DNA of 64,000 nt from Hofstenia miamia (Eukaryota > Xenacoelomorpha > Acoela > Hofsteniidae). Both the position numbers and the translations under genes were made by a program. Each line of letters begins with the position of its first letter. Position 1 is the first letter of the stretch. The notes beneath the pieces were generated by a model. That model made no database searches and was not told where the DNA came from. It was given only the letters and a program-made list of their open reading frames with translations. Below, piece after piece: positions 49,271 through 58,329 of this stretch. The stretch spans positions 145,987-209,986 of the forward strand of contig CABFPE010000121.1 in the NCBI GenBank assembly GCA_900660155.1, written 5' to 3'.

Positions 49271-50774
49271 CTCTTGAAAATGGTTAACGCCAGTCACCAA
49301 TTGGTATTAAGAAACGTACTGGACATTAACATCAGTGGTGGACGTCTGTTATCTACTAGAACGGTGCTAATCTTAAACGTCCGCTCTGTTAGAAGCAAAG
49401 CTTGCCATCTACTTCCCAACTGTTTGTACTGACGGAGCACAACATGTGGTTATTTCTGGAGGCCTCTGCAGCCAATGCCAAGAACACGACACGAATGTCA
49501 GATTTTGAAAATTAATGCTGCGTACTAACTTACTTATCCACACCAACTGAATCAAAAATTAAGTTGTGCGGCTATTATATACAGCAAAAATCTAAAACTA
49601 AGTGAACTTTGTTCGATTATATTAAAGCTGACGACATATACTGAAAATATATGCGGAAGAGGTACACATCGTCAAAATTCTTAGAAAATATTATATAGGA
49701 CCAATATAGTTTTTAAAATCTGTACATAAATGCTTATTTATGTCGTTTTGAAGACAGATGGAGTGTTTGGACACAATTTTTTATTTGAAGTTAAATGATG
49801 TTGTACATATATGATGCTTAAATGATGTTTCATTTTTGACTTCATAACATATCATATAGGCATTCTACAACAGAAAAAGTAACTTTCTTACAGCAACTAA
49901 TTAAACAATTTTAGACATATTTGAAAACTAGAGTGACTATTTTGGGGTGTTTGCCAACTATCTTTCCGGTTACTAATCATTATTATAAAACATGTAGCAT
50001 CAACAAGTTAGCAAAACCCTCTAATTTATTCAAAGTAAAAATATATATTCCATCAAAATCGTTACTACAGCAGAATTCACTAATCATGGTATGAGAAAAT
50101 TGGATATGTTTACACCATTAAACATATTCATTTGCTAAAAGATTTTGTACATTGGATCAGGAATGAAGAAAAGCTGTGCTTAACTGGTGTTGTTTGGATT
50201 TGAGAAGAAGTAGCCTAGACTAGCTAAATATTCATTGAAATCGTTTGTTAGGCAGGTCAGAAATCCATCTCAAACAATACACTCATAAGAATAAATTGCA
50301 AAGCGAAAGCACCTTTTCCTTTTGCGGTGACCACTGATTTTCTTAAATATACTTCAATATTTCAATTTCGTAATATATTGCAAAAACAACAATGGACCAT
50401 TGCTCATTATTTTTCATAGAAAGAAGATCCTTCAACGCCTTTGTCAGACACTCAATTTGGCCATCACTCAGAAGCATGTGAATATCACAGATAAGTAAAT
50501 GCTCATTTAGAAAAACTGCTAAATAAAATTTAAAAAATTTGGCGAAAACGATGATTGCTCTTTTATAAGGACAGTTTTTTAAATATTTAAATACAATTTT
50601 TTTAGAGATAGACTATAGGAAATGATACTATAACAAACCTTCATAGTGAGGGATAAAGCAGACCTTCCCACTTTGAAGAATGTCTTTAATAAGAATAGTG
50701 GTATCCACTTCGGAATCCATGTTAACATAGACACTGACACGGGATGCTCTCTTATAAGCATCATGCATCATCAC
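42759..50774 (-). CDS. MTHFS: 5-formyltetrahydrofolate cyclo-ligase (MTHFS), three exons seen, 5' end missing
   Basis: Minus-strand exons 50774-50639, 48320-48195 and 42964-42759 (TGA) join in phase with GT-AG borders, giving about 155 residues of a protein that is usually near 200. They read AYKRASRVSVYVNMDSEVDT, SGKVCFIPHYEGE, MQMVRLPNWSDYVAL, then GGLDLIILPGLGF, GGRLGRGKGHYDTF and VPMMKHDEFLDEVISE. The RLGRGKGxYD loop is the ATP/substrate-binding signature of the family. The enzyme turns 5-formyl-THF into 5,10-methenyl-THF using ATP, in the cytosol or mitochondrion. The first exon, expected to encode about 40 residues, was not found to the right; a LINE starts at 51139. Introns of 2.3 and 5.2 kb are crowded with repeats and one holds the 268-N gap. 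A serine-rich insert (SSSTSINMNQSSDST) ends the middle exon where relatives have a shorter loop. Confidence 0.93.
43151..43567. mobile_element. Foldback/MITE element in MTHFS intron
   Basis: Inverted arms 43151-43266 and 43446-43567 match closely (tagtaatggttccatgagg, ttggcctttgacctgag and their complements). Each arm holds a near-duplicate inner unit (ccatgaggtgc, acttttttctgattg). Between the arms are three tandem copies of a roughly 33-bp unit (aatgtaaggtaatgtggga). No protein is encoded; frames across the arms are chance. Confidence 0.8.
44016..44228. mobile_element. Second, partial copy of the foldback element
   Basis: Two copies of the tandem unit (aatgtaaggtaatgtggga), the same middle (cataaataacacaaaaact) and one right arm ending ctcatggaaccatta. 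It lacks the left arm and the duplicated inner unit of the right arm. Same orientation as the copy at 43151-43567. Confidence 0.75.
44230..45391 (+). pseudogene. CpG-free relic of an unidentified element
   Basis: About 1.16 kb with no CG dinucleotide at all, while neighbours on both sides have them. The plus strand has scattered coding-like words in shifting frames: IFKCFLPNWSILNKEEYIGID near 44260, then near 44740 a run like AKHLWYLVEEFF, and KSLSKPMDKIPYKKLYK near 44825. Such text looks like a decayed transposon protein, but I cannot name the family. It lies within the large MTHFS intron and ends in (AT)n with one N at 45392. Confidence 0.35.
45825..46073. repeat. CpG-dense patch with internal direct repeats
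   Basis: This 250-bp patch is much richer in CG than its surroundings. It contains two direct copies of aaccggtggattgcgcgaat (about 45880 and 45908) and an inverted piece (gccggtttgcgatcgcgaac near 45990). It precedes a possible short plus-strand exon (46085-46203). It may be a MITE or a CpG-island-like promoter; the sequence alone does not decide. Overlapping minus-strand frames across the repeats look like chance. Confidence 0.45.
46517..46690 (+). mobile_element. Small LINE RT fragment, plus strand
   Basis: Reads NYRPMSTTTSPFSKIIEKLLY, the conserved RT entry motif (NYRPISL..FSKI.EK), followed by a decayed stretch. About 170 bp only, in the MTHFS intron. Confidence 0.6.
46700..48190. other. 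MTHFS intron sequence without recognised elements
   Basis: AT-rich, with a few CG-containing patches (46860-46930 and 47640-47720). No gene, RNA or clear repeat was recognised. Confidence 0.3.
48941..49269. repeat. (AT)n microsatellite interrupted by a 268-N gap
   Basis: Pure (AT)n on both sides (48941-48970 and 49239-49269) of unknown bases 48971-49238. Reading frames across it are artefacts. The repeat probably caused the assembly break. Confidence 0.95.
49360..49520 (+). mobile_element. LINE endonuclease start fragment, plus strand
   Basis: Reads ILNVRSVRSKACHLLPNC, the typical first block of the LINE endonuclease (LNxRSxRxK), then decays. Small fragment in the MTHFS intron. Confidence 0.5.
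49530..50630. other. MTHFS intron, nothing recognised
   Basis: AT-rich with chance frames; no element could be named. Confidence 0.3.
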
Positions 50775-51138
50775 CTACGCAATAATCTACAAATTACAAT
50801 AATTATACATTTTAAACAGAAAATCTAATTGTTAAGAGAAAACGAAATTCCAGACACATTTAAGCATGTAGATTCTCGTTATAATAGCTACATCTAAAGC
50901 TATGTAAAGAAGAAATGAATTATATAATTTTAAACAACAGACATTTATATACACAAAATTGAATAAATTAAATTTGGTAGATTAAATTGGATAACTAAAT
51001 AAGGCAGATCCAGCAATTTTAGTTAGGTGGGACGTGTATGTTCTAATATTTTTAAAATCATGTACTATCGGTTTCTAACAAATGTGTTACTTAGGTATTT
51101 ACATAAATGAAATTTATATAATAGATAAGGAAACATTA

Positions 51139-51740
51139 ATAATAATAATAAATGACTTTATTTAGCCGTTGAAGGCATACAACACTACAAAAAGGATAAA
51201 AACATGTCAAGTTTTACGACAGCTAGGACAGTAACAGGAGATGAAATAGGAGCAGATGGAAGAGTAGGCGATGTTGGAGAAGGGCTCAGCAAACAGGAAA
51301 GATATCAAAGATTTCTTGAAGCTCGCCGGCGAGCAAAAAAAATTAATGGATGTTGGAGGCTTGAGAGTCAAGATATAACTAGCAGCAGTACAAGTACGAT
51401 TGAAAAACGAGTGAAGGGTGCGATGTTTCTTGGGACGACGAATGGAGAAGGCGACAACATCATCAGAGCGAGTAGAGCGGGAATTAGAGAACGTAATGAA
51501 ATCAAAAGGATCAAGATCCAATTTGCGAGTGACAGCGGGAGAGTGAAGAATTGGAGAAGAGCATCTTTGTATGGCAAGGGAGAGATCCATTTGAATTCAC
51601 GCTTCTGGAAACGTTCCATAGAGTGGAACAAGGAACGAGAAGGCCACCAACAGAGAGAAGCATAGAGAAGAATAGCGCGAGGAATAGACTTGAACAAAGA
51701 GAGTTTCACAGCAGCCGTGGAATTAAAGGAACAATATAGT
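51139..51740 (-). mobile_element. LINE K: RT C-terminal end with (ATT)n tail, minus strand
   Basis: The minus strand reads IPRAILLYASLCWWPSRSLF, REFKWISPLPYKDALLQF, then (another frame) RRSDDVVAFSIRR and FFNRTCTAASY. It is followed by an AATAAA-type end and an (ATT)n tail (plus-strand taataataataa at 51139-51151). The CWWPS block matches LINE I. A plus-strand open frame over the same bases is a shadow. Heavily 5'-truncated. It lies just upstream of the first visible MTHFS exon. Confidence 0.75.
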
Positions 51741-51749
51741 TCGCAAATT

Positions 51750-53450
51750 CATTTTTTGAGAATTAAAATGAAGTTAAGAAACAAGATTCAGGAAAGCCAT
51801 TGCCTAGCACATATTGAAGATCCATTAAAAATTTAAAGCTTCTTCCCTAAATTATCTAGAAAGTCTATATTTCCAAGATCGTCATGTATTATTTTTTAAT
51901 AGCATTAAAACTTGATTTGGCGATATAGTATTGAGACATAACAGCAATAATTGTTTCTCTAAATGAAAATTGGAATTGATGAAATAAACAAATTTTATAA
52001 GATTATTTCTTTTCATTTTGAATATATACTTCAGCAGCTTATAGATATAAATTTCAAAGTCATAACGAATTGAAATTTGAATAAATATACTATTACTTGA
52101 TTAACTGTTGCCAATACGTGGTTTGTAACAAAAAACTAGTACATGTCTAGCAATTGTGGAATGTTGGTTAAATCTCCGTAAGGTTTAGAGCCCTTTTAAG
52201 TACAAATGCAATAAGCATGAAAAATTTTATTTATCAATAATCATAGCAAAGTAATTGAAGGCACTCTTGATATTGGTGTACCACATTCTATAACCTCTTC
52301 TATATATTAGGCGCTTTGTACATTCCAGCTAAGATTATTGGAAATATTTTTTGCACAATCTTGGCTACATGTTCCTTAGTCACTAACAATGAAAAAACGC
52401 ATATTTTTTAAATCGAAATTTAAAAAACACACAAATATAAGGCATTATTTGTATATTACCCGGTTTTTAAGCTGGCCAGAGACCTCTACAATCAGAAATC
52501 TGCGAATCCAATATATCGAATTGAATCCGATTCCGAATCCGCTTAAATTCGAAATTGGAGTGTGAATGGGCCTAATCTGGTTGAAAATACCAACAAGGTA
52601 ATATGTTGATATTCTATGTATTTTAAGTAACTGGTAAGGGGATTGCAGAGTTTTGAAAAATTACGGAAATTAAATTTTGGCATTTTGGTAATATTTGAGT
52701 ACTTAGGCGTCTAGCCAGAGCAGAAAACCATATTTGAAAAGAGAACTACGTTTGAAAAGGGTAACCGCGTCTTAAAATATTTGCACTTCCAACGATTTAA
52801 TGTGGGACATGCATATAATATATTTCTTCAAAACTAAACAAAATCGTCAGGTTTGAAGGGGATAAATACTTGAGCAAAAGTGATGCTTTATCAAATTTAA
52901 CCTATTTTGATATTTGTTCTCTGATTTCACTTGCAATAAGTTACTTATAGTGTACGGAAATTATTAGTTAAAATTATTATCTCCATAATAAACAAAATTA
53001 TGAGCAGGTAATAACAAAGTTACATTACTTAAAAAAATTTAAGTTTTTGTTGCAAATTATTGCTGTAGGTTTTATCTCTCTTAATAGGATTTGGATTTTT
53101 CGTACTGTGAAAATTTTTTCCGAGTATTGAAAATTAAGGAGCTTTATACCTCTTACTTCAATTGAATTACGTGGCAAAATTGTGCCACGTCTTATTGAGA
53201 ATGGTTGCTGTTTTGCTCGTGCTCTAGGAGTTTATAAATGTATATTTCATTAACATTCATCGCATTTGCTTCTATGAATAATGGTTTAGCTGATTAAGTC
53301 GAATTTTTGAAGTTTATAATTCTGATTTTATTCTTCTGAATTTAAAAATAGGCAGTAATGTATTTCTGTGGTTTTATTACAATTTAATGAGACAATTAAA
53401 ACAGAGCCTGAAAAGAAAGTCTGAATGGGAAACGTGATCTTCTTTTGTAC
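51750..53450. other. AT-rich spacer; first MTHFS exon not found here
   Basis: I looked on the minus strand for the missing MTHFS first exon and saw no convincing match. Near 52500 a repeat of attccgaatcc / ttcgaa words occurs; 55150-55200 has a related stretch in opposite orientation. Confidence 0.35.
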
Positions 53451-53459
53451 TACTCCATA

Positions 53460-54800
53460 TGCTAAGTTTTTACTCAGAAAAAAAAGCATTTGACACTATT
53501 GACCATTAATTATTATTAAATAAGCTACATAACTTTGGTGTAAGGGGCCATATATTCAAACTATTTGAAAGTTATCTTAATCAGCGTTATCAATACGTTT
53601 GTGACGACTCTAATAAATCTTACATGAAAGAGATAAAATATGGTGTACCTCAAGGATCGATTTTAGGACCATTTCTGTTTTTATTATATATTAATGACTT
53701 ACCAAGTCATTTAAATGTATCGACTACTCTTTTTGCTGATGATACAAATCTCCATTCTGATTCTCATGATAAACAAATATTGTTTAACAATTTACAGCTG
53801 AATTTAGATACACTACAGGATTGGCTTTGCTATAACAAACTTTCATTAAACTGTGAAAAAACGATGCAACTAAATTTCTTTAAGGAGACCGAGGGATTGC
53901 AGCGGCTTGAAGTATCTGGTTATGAATTAAATATTTGTGAATCCTACAAATATTTAGGAATTATAGTAGACAAGTATTTGACTTTTGCTAATCACATTTC
54001 CGAATTGTGTAAGAAACTATCTAAATTATGTGGTATGTTAATGAAATTGAGACATTTTGTGCAAAATCATGTAACGTTAAACTATTACAAAACTTACATT
54101 TTACCTATAATTCAATATGGAGTATTGATATATGGTGGTACTACTTATCACACATTACTGCCTATTTTCAAAATTCAAAAAGAATAATTAATTTTAAACA
54201 TTCGAAAGATTCGACAAAATGTTGTTTTTGGATAGTGATATACTCAATATATATGAATTATACATATTTGAACTACTAAAGCACATAATAAAAATACAAA
54301 GAAAAGATTACCCGATGGAATTTAACTATTTCAATAAAATTAATCACACATAATACTAGGGCTAAATTAAAAAACCAAACTTCAATAAAACAGCATAACT
54401 CTATGCTACAAAGATATTCTCTTCAAGTTAGGGGAAGTAAGATATGGAATTATATAAATTCTAGGGCATTAATTAGTTGTAATATAGATAAAATATCTGA
54501 AAATGAATGTAATAGGTTCTTGAACAATATAAAAAGTAAAGTAATACAAGGAAATACTAATCTAATTGATTTAATATTCAATTAATAATTTAAATGTCAT
54601 GGGTAAAACAAATGAGCACCACTAGTGCTCAAAAATTATCCTTTCTAAACATAGTAACAATAAATTAATAAAAAAACTAAAAATAATAAATAAAAATAAC
54701 AAGTTAATGCACAAATAATCTGGGGATTTTTAGCATTGTAAAGTGTATTTGTTTTTATTTTTTGTAAGTGTTTAGATAAATATACATCATTCATTCAAGG
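53460..54800 (+). mobile_element. LINE L: RT with 3' end, plus strand
   Basis: Reads KAFDTIDH-like text near 53490, then KYGVPQGSILGPFLFLLYIND (from 53636), FADDTNLHSD near 53730, YKYLGIIVDKYLTFANHI and LPIIQYGVLIYGG. After a frame change the usual C-terminus follows (QRYSLQVRGSKIWNYI, near 54405-54580). The 3' end has short cattcattca repeats near 54785. The RT piece of 187 codons is open, so this copy is younger than most LINEs here, though the 5' half is missing. Jockey-superfamily style. Confidence 0.85.
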
Positions 54801-54829
54801 AAAATCTCACCAGATACGAGTCTTGATCG

Positions 54830-55140
54830 AAAAAATATTAAATGTAGCGGTGTAGCGGTGAAAAGAAAAGTAGCAAAGATTGGTGGGACAATGTGAACGC
54901 TCTTGCTGGCAAGATTAAAATTCAATTTCCTGTTAGTGACCTATCAGCGAATGATTTGAAGACATATTTTGCTAATCTCACTACCCCTGATGGTAATAAT
55001 TTCCCAGAATATTGCCTTGGTGACAATGCCGATGTTTGCAGATTCAGTGAGCACCAGGTGTATTTCTCATTGTGTAATCTCAAAAAGACAGCTACTAGAA
55101 GTGAAAGAGTTAGGATTACGGCTAGAGTTTAATAACCATT
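54830..55140 (+). mobile_element. LINE fragment, pre-RT region, plus strand
   Basis: Reads WWDNVNALAGKIK, LSANDLKTYFANL and FSLCNLKKTATRSE. This resembles the segment between endonuclease and RT in many LINEs (ANDLNxYFxxL...LRKLKKTATGPD). It stops just before the RT would start. It is a different copy from LINE L, which lies directly upstream. Confidence 0.6.
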
Positions 55141-55612
55141 TTATGAAGATCACATGGATTCCAATTTCGATTCCGAATTCGAGGATTCGCAGTCACAGGT
55201 CTCTATCAACAATATATATTGTTCAATATTATTTGCAATGAAAAGCGTTTGAAATATTTCACAATTGTAAAACACAAATACTGTAAAGTGAAATGTGAAT
55301 CATTTAGGATTTAGTATTTATGAATTACAAAGACCAATTTCAAAAGCATATATACAGATAAAGCTAAAATATTCACCTTTTTGCAAACCAAAAGTGATTG
55401 CTTTTCCATTTCTTGCTTTGGTATTTGGGACAATGCGATTTTTAATTGTGAACGTAATTTTAATTTTTGCATTGCTTGAAAATTTTTTCATTTTACGTAG
55501 CTTTTACTTAATATGGTACAGAGATGTTTTGCCATTTCAATTTTGCCCACACATGAGTTTGTTTTAATTTGGCGATGGTGCTTTTTGACGAAATGCTTAA
55601 ATATGAACAATT

Positions 55613-56612
55613 CAGGGTTTTTTAGTCGAGTTTGAGTTACTCAGTCCGAGTTCCAGGGTCTTTGAGCCGAGCTTGAGTTTTTACTTTTCGAATTCAAGTA
55701 TTTTTAAAGAAAATTCTAAGCTCAATCAAGTCTTTTATTATAATTCTGAGTTTTTTAGGATAAAAAATATTTATTTTACAATAATTCCAAGCTTTGTAAT
55801 CTAAAAAATAAAAATTTGTTAAAGCAACTGAAATTTAAAAAATTAATTTCTACAGTTTTAATGATTTCATTTCTGAGTTTTTCCAATCAAGTTTTATGAA
55901 CTCATTTTGTAGCTTGGTAGAGGATGCTACAATTTGATTTTGAGTTTTTAACATTCTGATTCTGAATACTTAAAAACCCTGCTGAGCTTGAGTTCTTACA
56001 TTTTAAGTTTGAGATTGAGTATTTGAGTTTTGTCTAAATCTAAGTTTCTAAGAATATAGCAAAATTTATTTTATAACTATTCTGAGTTTTGTTAAAATGT
56101 AACTTTGTTTAATAAAAAAGCTCAAGCTTAAAATATTTTCATTTTTACCTTAGCTTTAGATTGATTTTCAATTGAGTTTGAGTTTTGATGATCTCTCGTG
56201 CAAGTGTTTCTCATCAAGTTTTGTGAGCACATTTGAGTTCAAGTTCTTAACATACCAAACAGGGTTTTTGAGTATTTGGAATGTTAAGAATTCAAACTTG
56301 AATAAGCTCACAAGACTTGATCAGAAAAACTTGGAAGAGAAATAATGAAAACTCAATTGAAAATCCAATCAAAAATACCATAAAAATTAAATCATTTTAA
56401 ATTTCAATTTCTTTACCAATTGCAAAAACCTATTTTTAGCTTAGAATGATTGCAAAATAAATGTTTTTACCCTAAAAAACTTAGAATTGGAAAAAAACTC
56501 TATTGAATTCAAAATTTTAAAAGTACTTGAACTCAAAATATTAAAACTCACACTTGGTCTGACTATTTCAAACTCAACTTGAAAACCCTGATACCAAGTC
56601 TCAAGAAACACA
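55613..56612. mobile_element. Cluster of at least three nested copies of one AT-rich MITE
   Basis: Ends read cagggtttt...aaaaccctg. Copy 1 spans about 55654-55981, with an extra outer end at 55613. Copy 2 spans 55982-56259 and resumes at 56599-56612. Copy 3, in the opposite orientation, spans 56260-56590 and sits inside copy 2 with an 8-bp target duplication (ataccaaa / ataccaag). Shared words include ttgagttc, atcaagt(t/c)tt(g/a)tgag and ttcttaaca. The 8-bp duplication and CAGGG ends suggest the hAT superfamily. No protein is encoded. Confidence 0.75.
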
Positions 56613-56880
56613 AATGAGGTCTAAATATGAATTAAATCAAAGGAGACAATAAAATTTCAACTCTTGCTTAAACAATGTAGCATAATTGCATTCAATTACC
56701 TATTTCAATTTCAATGATGGTAATATGAACTTATAAAATTACAAATCTCAATTAAAATTACAAAGTATTTCTGACTGTGGCATTTGATCAATCAGAACCT
56801 GTCTGTTATTTACTCATATTAGCAATGGTACTCAATTGCTTGTTAGATTTCCTGTTTTTGTATATATATATATATATATA

Positions 56881-58152
56881 TGCTGCTGCTCAAATTTTTT
56901 CGTACCATATTTAAACATTTAAAATTAATTAAATTTGATGAAATTGGCTCTAATTAATTCGTACCAGTTCACTTTACCATTGTTTCTGTGAAATTTTGCA
57001 TGGTTTGAATTTTTTACCTTCTAAATATCTGGAAGTAGAAAACAATGCATTCAAAAGAGTTAATTTGCCTTGTAAAGCAAAAATCGTTGGATGGATTATC
57101 ATACAATATGATTTTGAAGGAGCTGATGATAAGCAAGTCAACAATACAGTATATGGTCAAGAACGACTACGGAAGAACTAAGAAGAAGCCCAGACCAAAA
57201 AGAAAAATTGGAATGAAAGAAGGATGTCGCATTAGATGGGAAATGGCCATCTTGAAGAAACATAAAATGACAATATCAGCTGGAAAAATCATGAAAAGAT
57301 GCGAAATATCTGCATCGCGGGCCACGGTCAAGCGGTACTTGCGCAGACTGGGATTGAGATACAAGAAAATTCCCAAAAATATTGTACTAACTCCTATTCA
57401 TAAACAAGAGAGATTGCGCATCTGTGAATCGTGGATCCGGAACAGAGTAGATTGGAGTAAAGTTGTATTCTCGGACGAGAAAAAGTTCAACCTTGATGGA
57501 CCAGATAATATAAACACATGGATGTGGAAAGATGAGAAATTTTACCGAAATAGGCGGCAAGCTGGTGGGGGCGGTTTAATGATATGGGGCATGATTTTTC
57601 CAAGTGGTATAGTGCATATCAAAAAACTTGCAAACCGAGTAAATGCCTCTTCTTACCAGACTATGCTATCATCGTTTGCTGTCCCGGCTATATTCGACAT
57701 GATGGGGAGCGATTTTGTCTTCCAACAAGACAATTGTCAAATACACACTGCCCATACAACAATGGATTTTTTCGAAGAAAAGGGAATAACCATTCTCCAA
57801 TGGCCAGCTTGCAGTCCCGATATTAATATAATGGAGAATGTTTGGTCCTTCATCTCTAGGATCGTTTACAATGGGCAACAACCGAAGAACCTAAAAGAAC
57901 TGGAGGAGAGAATAGACGCTGCAGTTTTGCACATTAATTTGAACTTTGTGGATAAACTGGTGTCCTTATATAACTCTATTCCACGCCGAATGGCTTTAGT
58001 TTTGAAAGCAAATGGCAATAAAATTCCTTACTGATTGTTATTTTTAACTGTTACAGAATAAACGCAATGGTACGAAAAAATTTGAGCCAAATTTTACATA
58101 TTGAAGTAAAACGCACATATTAGACTGGTACGAAAAAATTTGAGTGGCAGTG
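56881..58152 (+). mobile_element. Tc1-like DNA transposon, apparently intact, inserted in (TA)n
   Basis: Length 1272 bp, with TA on both sides (56879-56880, 58153-58154). The outer ends match as inverted repeats (ctcaaattttttcgtacca at 56889; complement at 58125-58143). A second inner pair lies at about 56949-56967 and 58072-58090, the IR/DR layout of several Tc1 families. The right end shows the Tc1-typical cagtg border; the left has tgctg, differing only by transitions. It holds one uninterrupted transposase gene. Its CpG content is normal while its flanks lack CpG, so it probably arrived recently. The (TA)n tracts of 56861-56880 and 58153-58171 are the split target. Confidence 0.93.
57045..58034 (+). 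CDS. Tc1-family transposase, DD34E, full-length open frame
   Basis: The 329-residue frame has an N-terminal double helix-turn-helix (LSYNMILKELMISKSTIQYMV and ISAGKIMKRCEISASRATVK), a basic linker (KKKPRPKRK) and a catalytic core. The catalytic acids are Asp144 (VVFSDEKKF), Asp229 (FVFQQDNCQIH) and Glu264 (SPDINIMENVW), spaced 34 residues apart between the last two, which is the Tc1 type. A glycine-rich box (RQAGGGGLMIWG) precedes the second Asp as in relatives. No stops or frameshifts. Length is close to the family norm (about 340). It cuts the element out and inserts it at TA. The ATG at 57045 is the first in frame; no introns. Whether it is expressed cannot be seen. Confidence 0.93.
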   Translation: MHSKELICLVKQKSLDGLSYNMILKELMISKSTIQYMVKNDYGRTKKKPRPKRKIGMKEGCRIRWEMAILKKHKMTISAGKIMKRCEISASRATVKRYLRRLGLRYKKIPKNIVLTPIHKQERLRICESWIRNRVDWSKVVFSDEKKFNLDGPDNINTWMWKDEKFYRNRRQAGGGGLMIWGMIFPSGIVHIKKLANRVNASSYQTMLSSFAVPAIFDMMGSDFVFQQDNCQIHTAHTTMDFFEEKGITILQWPACSPDINIMENVWSFISRIVYNGQQPKNLKELEERIDAAVLHINLNFVDKLVSLYNSIPRRMALVLKANGNKIPY

Positions 58153-58171
58153 TATATATATATATATATTA

Positions 58172-58329
58172 TGTGGCATCAACTGCTGCCTTCACAAACA
58201 TTTTTGCTATTACTATTTCAAAATTATTAAATATTAATTGTACAATATTTACATGAATTTGTAATTGCCTCAATTGATGTATTAAGTGTTAGACAGTCTG
58301 TCCTATTTTTGAATTTTTAAATCTTCTGA
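58172..58329. other. CpG-free flank between the Tc1 target repeat and the gypsy relic
   Basis: AT-rich, no coding text recognised. The LTR of the gypsy relic, if any, was not identified. Confidence 0.35.

Noticed and set aside
48869-49300. Several frames of alternating Ile-Tyr codons around the second gap
   Set aside because: They are translations of (AT)n and Ns.
51204-51665. Plus-strand frame of 153 codons rich in Arg and Glu
   Set aside because: The minus strand of the same bases encodes a recognisable LINE C-terminus with a 3' tail; the plus frame is its shadow.
55600-56600. Possible CRISPR-like or satellite array because of repeated ttgagtt words
   Set aside because: The repeats are not regularly spaced; they resolve into nested MITE copies with defined ends and a target duplication.
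57167-57881. Minus-strand and alternative plus frames in the Tc1 element
   Set aside because: Shadows of the transposase, which has the complete DD34E motif set.
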